DNA from: Ruminococcus sp.
Lineage (GTDB): Bacteria > Bacillota > Clostridia > Oscillospirales > Ruminococcaceae
Length of the DNA stretch: 64,000 bases
Direction: 5' to 3'
Assembly: GCA_021201755.1 (NCBI GenBank)
Contig: JAJQEI010000037.1
Span: forward strand, 1 to 64,000
In this document: in pieces, positions 1-7,215 of the stretch
Numbering within the stretch: position 1 is the first letter of the stretch
How the letters are laid out: each line of letters starts with the position of its first letter
Made by a program: the position numbers and the translations under genes
The notes under the pieces: model-generated
Told to the model about the DNA's origin: nothing
Databases searched by the model: none
What the model saw: the letters and a program-made list of their open reading frames with translations, nothing else

Positions 1-93
1 CCACCTGTTCCCATTCCGAACACAGCAGTTAAGCTCTTTTGCGCCTACGATACTTTAGGGGTGACCCTGTTGGGAAATTGGTCAGTACCGATT
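1..93 (+). rRNA. rrf: 5S ribosomal RNA, 3' part
   Basis: The window opens inside a 5S rRNA. The conserved CCACCTGTTCCCATTCCGAA block starts at base 1 and the closing stem (GTGACCCTGTTGGGAAATTGG) follows. The 5' third is missing because of the window edge. The 3' end near base 93 is estimated from the fold. With the tRNA-Asn that follows, this is the tail of an rRNA operon whose 16S and 23S genes would lie to the left. Confidence 0.85.
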
Positions 94-96
94 TTG

Positions 97-119
97 GAAG
101 AGTAATTTTTTTGCTCTTC
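97..119 (+). terminator. hairpin between 5S rRNA and tRNA-Asn
   Basis: GAAGAGTAA pairs with TTGCTCTTC around a five-T loop. No U-tract follows the stem, so this is more likely a processing or spacer hairpin than a strong terminator. Confidence 0.3.
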
Positions 120-124
120 TATAT

Positions 125-200
125 TCCTCCATAGCTCAGTCGGTAGAGCACTCGGCTGTTAACCGAGTTGTCGTTGGTTCGAGTCCAACTGGGGGAGCCA
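125..200 (+). tRNA. tRNA-Asn (anticodon GTT)
   Basis: A full cloverleaf is visible. Acceptor TCCTCCA pairs with TGGGGGA, the anticodon stem CTCGG/CCGAG encloses a loop with anticodon GTT at 158-160, the T arm carries GGTTCGAGTCC, and the CCA end is encoded. It sits just after the 5S gene and is probably cotranscribed with it. Confidence 0.97.
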
Positions 201-204
201 AATG

Positions 205-241
205 AAAATATCCGAACTCTGTGTGAGTTTGGATATTTTTA
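205..241 (+). terminator. terminator of the rRNA/tRNA-Asn transcript
   Basis: AAATATCCGAACTC pairs with GAGTTTGGATATTT around a short TGTGT loop and is followed by T residues. It separates the rRNA operon from the arsR gene. Confidence 0.8.
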
Positions 242-272
242 TTATGTTTTTCACGATAAAAGAGGAGATATT

Positions 273-605
273 ATGCACGTAAATTATTCAGATTCTATAA
301 ACAATACCTTGTCAAATGCCATGCCGCCAGAAGATGTTCTCGAAAATGTGGCAGAATTATTTAAAATTTTTGGTGATTTGACACGGGTGCGAATTATTTT
401 CGTCCTATTTCAACAAGAAGAGTGCGTGATGGAAATTGCACGAAAACTGGATATGTCGCCCTCTGCCATATCGCATCAGCTGCGCATTTTAAAGCAATCT
501 CGTCTAGTGACAAGTCGTCGAGATGGAAAGACAATTTATTATGCACTAGCAGATGCACATATTTCTTCGATTTTTGGACAGGCAATGGAACATATCCAAG
601 AATAG
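273..605 (+). CDS. ArsR/SmtB-family transcriptional regulator
   Basis: A 110-residue winged-helix repressor. The start at 273 is chosen because AGAGGAG lies just upstream; a longer frame from 168 would run through the tRNA and terminator. Residues about 21-95 form the HTH: an LFKIFGDLTRVRII entry helix, then the recognition helix region with MSPSAISHQLRILKQSRLV, then the DGKTIYYAL wing. The family usually senses metals or thiol stress and represses a nearby operon. The classical ELCVCDL metal motif is replaced by EECVMEIA, which keeps one Cys. No metal transporter is adjacent, so the target is unknown. It ends with TAG. Confidence 0.85.
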   Translation: MHVNYSDSINNTLSNAMPPEDVLENVAELFKIFGDLTRVRIIFVLFQQEECVMEIARKLDMSPSAISHQLRILKQSRLVTSRRDGKTIYYALADAHISSIFGQAMEHIQE

Positions 606-675
606 GAGAATGATTCACGATATATTCCAATTTTGCGGTACTATTGAAAATTTTTTGGAAAGTCACAAAAAACTC

Positions 676-704
676 TTGATTTTTTTTGTTGCATCTGTTA
701 TAAT
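676..704 (+). promoter_or_regulatory. sigma-A promoter of the ferredoxin gene
   Basis: TTGATT at 676-681 and TATAAT at 699-704 are separated by exactly 17 bases, about 60 bases before the ferredoxin start. Confidence 0.8.
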
Positions 705-764
705 AAAAACGGTGGAGATTTCTCCATTTTGTTTTATAACAAATCCTTACGGAGGTGAAAAATT

Positions 765-935
765 ATGGCATATAAAATTACAGACGCATGTTTAAGCTGT
801 GGCAGCTGCAAGGATGAATGTCCGGTAGATGCAATTTCTGAGGGTGAGACACAATATGTCATTGCTGAAGATTTGTGCATTTCCTGTGGTTCTTGTTCTG
901 GTGCCTGTCCAGCAGATGCAATTGAAGCAGATTGA
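765..935 (+). CDS. 2[4Fe-4S] ferredoxin
   Basis: A 56-residue clostridial-type ferredoxin, an electron carrier in the cytoplasm for pyruvate:ferredoxin oxidoreductase, hydrogenase and similar enzymes. Two CxxCxxCxxxCP motifs are visible: residues 9-20 (CLSCGSCKDECP) and residues 38-49 (CISCGSCSGACP). Each supplies three Cys to one cluster and the fourth to the other. The length equals the usual 55-56 residues. An ideal GGAGGTG ribosome site precedes the ATG, and the gene has its own consensus promoter, which suggests high expression. It is monocistronic and ends with TGA. Confidence 0.97.
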   Translation: MAYKITDACLSCGSCKDECPVDAISEGETQYVIAEDLCISCGSCSGACPADAIEAD

Positions 936-955
936 GCGAAGTTGTATCGATGTTC

Positions 956-992
956 GGTTAGAAACAAGTGGACTTGCTTCTTGCTTCTAACC
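956..992 (+). repeat. inverted repeat downstream of the ferredoxin gene
   Basis: GGTTAGAAACAAG and CTTGCTTCTAACC pair with one internal mismatch. There is no U-tract, so it may be an RNA-stabilising 3' hairpin or a weak terminator. Confidence 0.45.
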
Positions 993-1079
993 TTGTAAGA
1001 AACGAGTGCCAAATTGGTTTGGATACTCTAATGATAGACACGTTTTCGAAAATTTTCGATGACGTGAAAGGAATTGAAA

Positions 1080-1754
1080 ATGCGAAAAATATTCAAAATA
1101 CAGACAAAATTGCTTAGCTTATTTCTGTGTGCGGCTTTACTTGTTTTGCCGGGATGTGGTGACAAATCCAGTGGGACAGTACGCAGTGCAGAGGAAGTAA
1201 CAGAAGCGACAACATCAACAATAGCAGTTATCGCAGAACGATATGATGCCAACATCGGAGAAGAGGTTTCTCTTGATGATGTTACAGCGACTTTGGATCA
1301 CGCTTATTTGTCTTCGTATACATTTACTGATGGAGATCAAGACTTGGAAATCATCTTTTATCAGATTACGATTACCAATGGTTCTGATGAATCTATTTCC
1401 GCTAATATCTTATCTGGAACGTTCTATGGTTTGGCAGATGGAGAGTCATACGCTACTGTAGCAGTGCGTTCGATGCATTTTATTACTTATCAATTCGGAG
1501 AAGATGCAGAGTGCTTTAACGATAACATTGAACCCGGTGAGACTCGAATAGGTTATGTATATATAGAAATGCCAGCTGGTTTTTCAGAGGCGACGTTGAT
1601 TTATTATCCCGACGCAGGATTGCTGGATTATACCGTTGCCTACTCGTTTACGTTCAACCGTGAAGAATTGGAAGATGCACCAGATCCGATAACGCCGTTT
1701 GAAACGTCTACTTCTGATGATTTGACTTCTGATACAACGGAGGAAGAAGAATAA
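1080..1754 (+). CDS. putative lipoprotein with a DUF4352-like domain
   Basis: A 224-residue exported lipoprotein. The N-terminus is a signal peptide ending in the lipobox LVLPGC (Cys about residue 27), so it should be lipidated and anchored to the outer face of the membrane. A Ser/Thr-rich spacer follows. Residues about 55-190 contain alternating beta strands resembling DUF4352 Ig-like domains (IIFYQITITNGSDESI, then the later region YVYIEMPAGFSEATL). The C-terminus is acidic and Thr-rich. ATG at 1080 is preferred over TTG at 1074 because AAAGGA lies 7 bases upstream. The nitroreductase start lies one base past its stop, so the two are coupled. Function unknown. Confidence 0.75.
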   Translation: MRKIFKIQTKLLSLFLCAALLVLPGCGDKSSGTVRSAEEVTEATTSTIAVIAERYDANIGEEVSLDDVTATLDHAYLSSYTFTDGDQDLEIIFYQITITNGSDESISANILSGTFYGLADGESYATVAVRSMHFITYQFGEDAECFNDNIEPGETRIGYVYIEMPAGFSEATLIYYPDAGLLDYTVAYSFTFNREELEDAPDPITPFETSTSDDLTSDTTEEEE

Positions 1755-1755
1755 T

Positions 1756-2286
1756 ATGGATGCTTTTTTGGAGCAGCTACTCGCCCGACGCAGTGTGCAG
1801 CAGTATATCGGTGAAGAGATTTCGAATGATGCGCTGCAACTTGTGCTACAAGCGGGTTTAGCGTCTGCTTCGGGACGAAACCAAAAGCCATGGGAATGGG
1901 TTGTGGTGCGAAATCGTGAGACACTAGTGAAAATGTCTCACTGTCGAAAAAACGGAGCAGCGAAAATGCTTCAGAATGCAGATTGTGCAATTGTTGTTCT
2001 GGGTAATCGAGAAAAGACGGATACGCTTGTGGAGGATTGTTCAATTGTCATGTCGAATATGCATCTGATGGCAGACCATCTTGGGTTGGGCAGCTGTTGG
2101 ATTCAAGGTCGAATGCGATATGCAGAGGATGATACTACCACGGAGGAATATTTGCGACAATTGTTGCAATTTCTGGAAATTTTTCAGTTAGAAGCGATTC
2201 TTTCTCTAGGGATTCCGTTACAAAAGCCGGAACCACATCAGGTAGAATCGTTTGATACTTCCAAGGTACATTGGGAGAAATTTTAA
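1756..2286 (+). CDS. nitroreductase-family flavoprotein
   Basis: A 176-residue FMN-dependent nitroreductase-like protein, likely an NAD(P)H-using cytoplasmic reductase of nitro or quinone compounds. The N-terminal RRSVQQY motif and the following ASGRNQKPWEWVVV stretch are the FMN-binding signatures; DHLGLGSCWIQG is the second conserved block. It is a short member of the family, as in many anaerobes. Its ribosome site (GGAGGAAGAA) lies inside the end of the lipoprotein gene, so translation is probably coupled. Substrate not predictable. Confidence 0.85.
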   Translation: MDAFLEQLLARRSVQQYIGEEISNDALQLVLQAGLASASGRNQKPWEWVVVRNRETLVKMSHCRKNGAAKMLQNADCAIVVLGNREKTDTLVEDCSIVMSNMHLMADHLGLGSCWIQGRMRYAEDDTTTEEYLRQLLQFLEIFQLEAILSLGIPLQKPEPHQVESFDTSKVHWEKF

Positions 2287-2356
2287 AATATGATAGATGA
2301 TATCGTTGACACACCTACAATCACCCTTGAATTTTAACTGAAAACATATAAATAAT

Positions 2357-2406
2357 AAAAGCACCTCAGAGGTTCTGTATTTCTACAGACAATTGAGGTG
2401 CTTTTT
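2357..2406. terminator. bidirectional terminator between the nitroreductase gene and rnr
   Basis: AAAAGCACCTCA pairs with TTGAGGTGCTTTT, with an inner TCTGTA/TACAGA stem. A-rich and T-rich flanks allow it to serve both the forward nitroreductase gene and the reverse rnr gene. Confidence 0.85.
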
Positions 2407-2431
2407 ATTTATTTTATAGAATGATATAATA

Positions 2432-4588
2432 TCACTGTGTTGTGCCAGTTCCATCCACCAATTCAAAATCTACATTTCCGCTATTGATGTCAGTTTTGGT
2501 ACAAAGAACCCGAACCGTGTCACCCAGACGATAGCGAACTGTTCCTTGTTCTTCACGGAATACGATTTCGTCATCGTTAATCCAGTCGGATTTAGGCAGC
2601 GTAGCGACGTGTACCAACCCTTCCACTGTATTGGGTAGGGAGACATAGAATCCGAAGTCGGTGATACTGGAAACGATACCATCAAATTCTTCACCCAGAT
2701 ATTGCTGCATATATTCTGCTTTGTAGCAGTCGTCTGCACTGCGTTCGATGGAGACGGCACGTACTTCTGCTTCTGTGGAACGATCAGCAGCCGATTCTAC
2801 GAATAAAGAGTACTGTCGCTGCATAATTGTAGAATCTGGATTTTCCAGATAGCTGCTTAAAATTCGGTGAATTGCCAGATCGGGATACCGCCGAATGGGA
2901 GAGGTGAAGTGGGCATAATCAGCAAGGCATAAGCCGAAATGTCCAACTGGTTCCGGTGAATAGCAAGCTTTTGCCATGGAATGCAGCACCATAACATTTA
3001 AAACAGGATATAGCTCCGTTCCTCTTGTACCATCTAAAATTTCTGCTAGGTGCTTCGGCTGAATTTCATCGAATTTCGGAATTGGCACACCCAGACGCAG
3101 CAAAATTCCCTTCAGATTTTCGATTTTCTCGGTAGTGGGCTTGTCGTGGATACGATAGACAAAGGGCAAGTACTTTTCACGTGCCATTCTGGCAGCCGCC
3201 TCATTAGCAAGCAGCATCATTTCTTCGATGATGCATTCGCTCTTGCCACGCTGTCTTGCGACAACATCCACGCAGACGTTTTCTTCGTTGAGTATCAATT
3301 CTCCCTCTGCCGTTTCCAATTCTGGCGCACCACGCAGTTTTCGTTCACGCAGCCGAATGTCGCATAATTCGTCCATCAGTGGAATCATGTGTTCTACATC
3401 ACGATATTTTTCCAGTAGTTCCTGCGAAGCTGTGCCATCTAAAATTTGATTGACCTCTTTATACACGCCCTTGACCGCAGAGCGAATGACGGATTTGGAA
3501 AATTGATAAGAGATAATTTCTCCCCTTTCGTCCAAGTCCATCAGAGCGGAGAAAGCGAGGCGATCTTCGTGTGGGTTTAGGGAACAGATTCCGTTAGACA
3601 GACTTTCTGGCAGCATAGGGATAACTCGATTGGCATAATAAATACTTGTGCCACGTTCCAATGCTTCCACGTCTAAGGCGGATTTTGGCTTTACATAGTG
3701 GGAAATGTCGGCGATGTGTATGCCGAGCCGATAGCCGGTTGCTGTTTTTTCTATAGAGACGGCATCGTCCAAATCTTTTGAATGGGCACTATCAATGGTG
3801 AAAATCGGTGTATTTCTTAAATCCAAGCGTTTTGTATATTCTTCTTCAGGAATGGGTGCTTGAGATAAGGTTTCTGCCTCTTGCAACACCTCATCGGGGA
3901 ATATCGTTTTGGCGTTGTGAATTGCTACAATCGATTCTGCACAAACACTGGCTCTCGTAGATTCCCCAAAAGAAAAGACAATTTTTACCTTGTGTTCTGC
4001 GTGACGCTGCCCACGAGAGATTACTTCTGCCAGCACCTTTTCTCCCTCGTGGTACAGGACACTGCCCTTACGGGAGATTTGAAGTGGCAATTTTGCCATA
4101 TTGTCCGACTTAAACATGAGCAAGCCCTTTTCATCGACGATAACGCCGACTAGGCGAGCATCTGCTTCTTCCAAAATTGTCAGTACCTCACCCTCCGGCT
4201 TTAAGCCATTTCGAGAGGGAATCCGTCCGATTAGGACACGGTCATTTGTCAACGCACCCTGCAAATATTTTCCGGGAATAAAAACATCCTGTGCGCCTTC
4301 CTTATCCGGGCGGGCAAAGCCAAACGTTCGACTTAAACGTACGATCGTAGCCGGGAAATAGCCCATCATCGAGGATAATACATAGCCTCTACGCCGCTTG
4401 CAGATAATGCCCTCAGACAAGAGTGCATCGACAGCTTTTCGGAAGTTTGCCGCACCACCTCGATTTGTACGACATTTTGTTGCAAGTTCTCTGTCACTGA
4501 GTGGCGTTCTGCCATTTTTCTTTAGAGTGGCAACGATTTTGCTGCGATATCCCTCGATTGTTTCTGTTCCGCCAAGTTGTGTATTCAT
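2432..4588 (-). CDS. rnr: ribonuclease R
   Basis: A 718-residue 3'-5' exoribonuclease that degrades structured RNA and helps trans-translation. Domain order: N-terminal helix-turn-helix (about 15-70), cold-shock/OB domains (about 75-230), the RNB catalytic domain (about 250-580), then an S1 domain (about 630-710). The RNB core has the metal-binding Asp cluster in TIDSAHSKDLDDAVSIE and the conserved HFGLCLADYAHFTSPIRRYP block. It is full length and intact. Gene order secG then rnr on the reverse strand matches Bacillus; smpB does not follow. It ends with TGA. Confidence 0.96.
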   Translation of the reverse strand: MNTQLGGTETIEGYRSKIVATLKKNGRTPLSDRELATKCRTNRGGAANFRKAVDALLSEGIICKRRRGYVLSSMMGYFPATIVRLSRTFGFARPDKEGAQDVFIPGKYLQGALTNDRVLIGRIPSRNGLKPEGEVLTILEEADARLVGVIVDEKGLLMFKSDNMAKLPLQISRKGSVLYHEGEKVLAEVISRGQRHAEHKVKIVFSFGESTRASVCAESIVAIHNAKTIFPDEVLQEAETLSQAPIPEEEYTKRLDLRNTPIFTIDSAHSKDLDDAVSIEKTATGYRLGIHIADISHYVKPKSALDVEALERGTSIYYANRVIPMLPESLSNGICSLNPHEDRLAFSALMDLDERGEIISYQFSKSVIRSAVKGVYKEVNQILDGTASQELLEKYRDVEHMIPLMDELCDIRLRERKLRGAPELETAEGELILNEENVCVDVVARQRGKSECIIEEMMLLANEAAARMAREKYLPFVYRIHDKPTTEKIENLKGILLRLGVPIPKFDEIQPKHLAEILDGTRGTELYPVLNVMVLHSMAKACYSPEPVGHFGLCLADYAHFTSPIRRYPDLAIHRILSSYLENPDSTIMQRQYSLFVESAADRSTEAEVRAVSIERSADDCYKAEYMQQYLGEEFDGIVSSITDFGFYVSLPNTVEGLVHVATLPKSDWINDDEIVFREEQGTVRYRLGDTVRVLCTKTDINSGNVDFELVDGTGTTQ

Positions 4589-4651
4589 TTCACTTTTCCT
4601 TTCTCTTTTAGAAATGCCAAGCGGAAGAATTTTGCCGTTGCTTTGGAGAGA

Positions 4652-4692
4652 TTAGAGGTAAAAAGTTAAGCATCCTAATTTCTTACCTCTAA
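4652..4692. repeat. inverted repeat upstream of rnr
   Basis: TTAGAGGTAA (4652-4661) is exactly complementary to TTACCTCTAA (4683-4692), with partial GAGA/TCTC extension. It lies in the rnr 5' leader. It could be an mRNA hairpin or a protein-binding dyad; no family assigned. Confidence 0.4.
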
Positions 4693-4738
4693 CCTCTCTG
4701 CTCCAATCAAGTATAGCATATAAAATCCACTGGCAATG

Positions 4739-4775
4739 AAAAAATATCCTGTGCTTCGAAGACCGAAGCACAGGA
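4739..4775 (-). terminator. terminator of secG
   Basis: TCCTGTGCTTCG and CGAAGCACAGGA form a 12-base perfect stem with a five-base loop. On the reverse strand it is followed by a run of T, as expected for the end of the secG transcript before rnr. Confidence 0.85.
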
Positions 4776-4791
4776 ACGTATGTGTGCAATT

Positions 4792-5049
4792 TTAGCCTGT
4801 AATCAGTGGCATAACAATATCCATAAATAAAATCAAGATAAAAAATAATAAAGAACACCAAAAAGTCACTTTCTTGAGGCGTGCTTCTTTGGTACGTCCA
4901 CGGTTTTTGTCATAGAACGAATCGTTCGACGCTCCTGTCAGTGCAGAAGTAGCATTTTGTGGTTTTTGTTCCTGCATCATACAAATGATAACCAGAGCGA
5001 CGCTAATAATCAAGACGACAATACCCAGTACGATTTCAAGCGCAGTCAA
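4792..5049 (-). CDS. secG: preprotein translocase subunit SecG
   Basis: An 85-residue membrane protein that assists SecYE/SecA protein export. Two hydrophobic helices (about 5-24 and 62-82) flank a polar loop with the SecG-typical stretch MQEQKPQNATSALTGAS and the FYDKNRGRTKEARLKKVT block. Length and topology fit the family. It has its own promoter and terminator. rnr follows on the same strand. Confidence 0.93.
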   Translation of the reverse strand: MTALEIVLGIVVLIISVALVIICMMQEQKPQNATSALTGASNDSFYDKNRGRTKEARLKKVTFWCSLLFFILILFMDIVMPLITG

Positions 5050-5109
5050 TTCTTCTCACTCCTTTCCTGTTTACAATGGGCAGGCAAACGAACCTACACT
5101 ATCTAAATT

Positions 5110-5138
5110 ATTATACCATAATCTCACTAAAAATGCAA
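5110..5138 (-). promoter_or_regulatory. sigma-A promoter of secG
   Basis: Read on the reverse strand: TTGCAT (5138-5133), 17-base spacer, TATAAT (5115-5110), about 60 bases before the secG start. Confidence 0.8.
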
Positions 5139-5283
5139 GTCGTTTTTCAAAAAAAAAATGTACAAAGAACGCAGCGAGAAACTAGCGAATTTTTATAAAT
5201 TTCTCCATATAGGCATAGGAAGCGATCGGACAGCATAAGATAAGATTGCAAAAGAGAAGCCAATCACACAAGGAGGCATATCA

Positions 5284-5568
5284 ATGAAAAAAGAACTGCC
5301 GACACCTACCGGTTTCCACAATTTAATTTTGGAGAATCGAGAAAAGCTGTCTTTATCTGGTGTAACGGATGTGGATTGCTTTGATGAGTGAATGATTAAC
5401 TTATTCACCACCTATGGGGAATTGACCATCAAAGGAAGAAATCTACATATTAATGATGTTAGTATAGAGAGTGGTGATATGACCATCACCGGTGATATAT
5501 GGACGCTGCAATATGGGGAAAAAGATCGCCACGGACCGTTGTCGCTGCTGGGAAAGCTGTTTCGATAA
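5284..5568 (+). pseudogene. yabP: sporulation protein YabP, interrupted by an in-frame TGA
   Basis: A 94-codon reading frame with a perfect AGGAGG site upstream encodes a YabP-like protein, needed in spore-formers for forespore/mother-cell membrane assembly. Recognisable parts are LILENREKLSLSGVTDVD before and LFTTYGELTIKGRNLHI after the break. Codon 36 (5389-5391) is TGA, located at FDE-stop-MI. The frame then continues without further change to the natural stop, which overlaps the yabQ start (TAATG). An Arg CGA codon would need one C-to-T change; other ancestors are possible. Either the product is truncated, or translation restarts at ATG 5392. The Bacillus neighbour yabO is absent. Confidence 0.85.
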
Positions 5569-6098
5569 TGGTGCCAGAGACTTTTTTTACGGTATCTGAG
5601 CAGATGAAGCTGTTTATCTGTTCATGCTTGCTTGGTGTGCCGCTGGGACTGTGTTTTGACGTATTTCGTACGCTGCGCCTTTGTATTCCGCACGGGAAGT
5701 GGCTCGTGGCTGTGGAGGACATTTACTTCCTGTTGCTTTGGAGCGGTAGCTTACTTTGTTTTGCGACGGTAATGGCACGTGGTGAAATGCGAGGGTATTA
5801 TGTTTTGGGCAGTACTCTGGGATTCTTTCTTTATCAGTGTACACTGGGCATCTGTGTTGTGCTGTTACTCCGACATGTGGGCAGTGCTCTGAGATGCGTG
5901 CTGTGTTGGCTGTTTCGACCGATTTTTTATATAGTCGTGCGAATTTTTTCGTTTTTTTATAGAAAAATTATTCAATTCACCAAAGTTTTTCGAAAAGGAA
6001 TCTTTTTTTTCGTTTTCCACTTGAACAAAAACGGAAAAGTGTTGTATAATAAAAGAAACGAAAAAAATGGGAGGAACGGCGAAAATGGCAAAAGCTAA
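5568..6098 (+). CDS. yabQ: sporulation protein YabQ
   Basis: A 176-residue integral membrane protein of the YabQ family, required for spore cortex formation. The start at 5568 shares bases with the yabP stop. About four hydrophobic helices are visible: LFICSCLLGVPLGLCFDVFR, YFLLLWSGSLLCFATVM, VLGSTLGFFLYQCTLGICVV, and IFYIVVRIFSFFY. The basic, Asn-rich C-terminus is cytoplasmic. The 3' end overlaps the divIC start by 14 bases. Its function presumably depends on yabP, which is broken here. Confidence 0.85.
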   Translation: MVPETFFTVSEQMKLFICSCLLGVPLGLCFDVFRTLRLCIPHGKWLVAVEDIYFLLLWSGSLLCFATVMARGEMRGYYVLGSTLGFFLYQCTLGICVVLLLRHVGSALRCVLCWLFRPIFYIVVRIFSFFYRKIIQFTKVFRKGIFFFVFHLNKNGKVLYNKRNEKNGRNGENGKS

Positions 6099-6405
6099 AA
6101 AAGTCAAAAAAAAAGAAGCACGAGAATCTCACTGGTTCTTCCGAATCATCACGAGAACGGGCATCGTCGCAGCAATTGTAGGTTGTACGGTTAGTGTCAT
6201 TTCGATACAATCGAATATTGCAGAAAAGGAAACGGAGTTAGCGCAAATCCAAAAGCAGATAGATAATCTGACGGCGGAAAACGAAGATTTGGAACAGATT
6301 TTAAAGAGTGGTGATATGGATAGTTATATGGAGCAGCTTGCACGAGAGGAATATAATTATGCTTATCCGGATGAATATCGTTATTATGATACCTCTAGAA
6401 ATTGA
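6085..6405 (+). CDS. divIC: septum formation initiator DivIC/FtsB family
   Basis: A 106-residue bitopic division protein of the DivIC/FtsB family that works with FtsL and DivIB in the divisome. The N-terminus is Lys-rich and cytoplasmic, followed by one membrane segment (TGIVAAIVGCTVSVISIQ) and an extracytoplasmic coiled coil (ELAQIQKQIDNLTAENEDLE), then the conserved YMEQLAREEYNYAYPDE end. ATG 6085 is preferred over ATG 6067 because GGGAGG lies between them. The order yabP-yabQ-divIC-S1 protein is the usual Firmicutes cluster. Confidence 0.9.
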   Translation: MAKAKKVKKKEARESHWFFRIITRTGIVAAIVGCTVSVISIQSNIAEKETELAQIQKQIDNLTAENEDLEQILKSGDMDSYMEQLAREEYNYAYPDEYRYYDTSRN

Positions 6406-6493
6406 GTCGTTTTATGGAATTGGTGTGTGGTAGGAAATATGACGCAGTCTAGAGAAGAATGTTTGTGTACGTGTAGAAAGGGAAAAGGAGAAT

Positions 6494-7033
6494 ATGCAGG
6501 TCGAAGTTGGGAGCATCTACGAAGGAACTGTGAAGAATATCACAAACTACGGAATGTTTGTGAATATTGATAATCCAGAAAACGAACGTGTGGTAGGGAT
6601 GGTACATATTTCGGAAATTTCTCGAAAATATGTCAACGATATCCATGAGTTTGTCAGCGAAGGAGAACAGGTATGTGTAAAGTGCATTGGGGTCAACCCA
6701 CAAGGGAAGATCAGCCTATCGATGAAGCAATTGAAAGAGCCGGAATCACGGAATGACAATGCCGTCGGACGGCACGCCGGCAGTGAAAATAGTGTTGGAT
6801 ATAAACAGCATGGCGACCAGGAAATCGGACGTGAAGGACGAGAAAACGACGGTCAGACTCGAGAACGCCGTAGTGGCGGCGGAAAGCCGAATATATATGA
6901 ACCCAAAAAGCGGCAAGAGCCATCGGAGATGACATTCGAGGATATGCTGTCTAAATTTAAGCAGAACAGTGAAGAACGAATGTGCGACATCAAACGAAAT
7001 ATGGAGCGAAAGAATCGCTCGAGGAGAAAATAA
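6494..7033 (+). CDS. yabR: S1 RNA-binding domain protein (YabR-like)
   Basis: A 179-residue protein with one N-terminal S1 domain (about 1-78: VGSIYEGTVKNITNYGMFVN, GMVHISEIS, GKISLSMKQL). The rest is a hydrophilic, charged tail rich in Arg, Glu and Gly. The family (YabR, general stress protein 13) binds RNA or ribosomes; its precise role is unclear. A strong AAAAGGAG site precedes the ATG. It is the last gene of the yabPQ-divIC cluster. Confidence 0.85.
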   Translation: MQVEVGSIYEGTVKNITNYGMFVNIDNPENERVVGMVHISEISRKYVNDIHEFVSEGEQVCVKCIGVNPQGKISLSMKQLKEPESRNDNAVGRHAGSENSVGYKQHGDQEIGREGRENDGQTRERRSGGGKPNIYEPKKRQEPSEMTFEDMLSKFKQNSEERMCDIKRNMERKNRSRRK

Positions 7034-7057
7034 TTTTTTTATTGCAGAAGAGAGAAA

Positions 7058-7082
7058 CGCCTTCTATGGAAGGCGCTTTTTT
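7058..7082 (+). terminator. terminator after the S1 protein gene
   Basis: CGCCTTC and GAAGGCG form a stem with a TATG loop, followed by CTTTTTT. Confidence 0.85.
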
Positions 7083-7113
7083 GGGGCAATTATTGCTTTT
7101 ATGGAAAAATTTC

Positions 7114-7142
7114 TTGACAAACTTGAATTTTTATAGTAAAAT
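7114..7142 (+). promoter_or_regulatory. sigma-A promoter of the amidase gene
   Basis: TTGACA at 7114-7119, 17-base spacer, TAAAAT at 7137-7142. Confidence 0.8.
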
Positions 7143-7215
7143 AATTGCAGTCATATTTTATTCTCATTGGGGGAATCATCCAAATTCATATTTTCAGAAT
7201 GGGGCATACTTTAAA

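Noticed and set aside
168..272. Longer start for the arsR gene beginning inside tRNA-Asn
   Set aside because: The extension would translate the tRNA and its terminator. ATG 273 has an AGAGGAG site.
5380..5400. Selenocysteine at the yabP TGA
   Set aside because: No SECIS-like hairpin directly downstream and YabP has no Cys or Sec at this position in the family.
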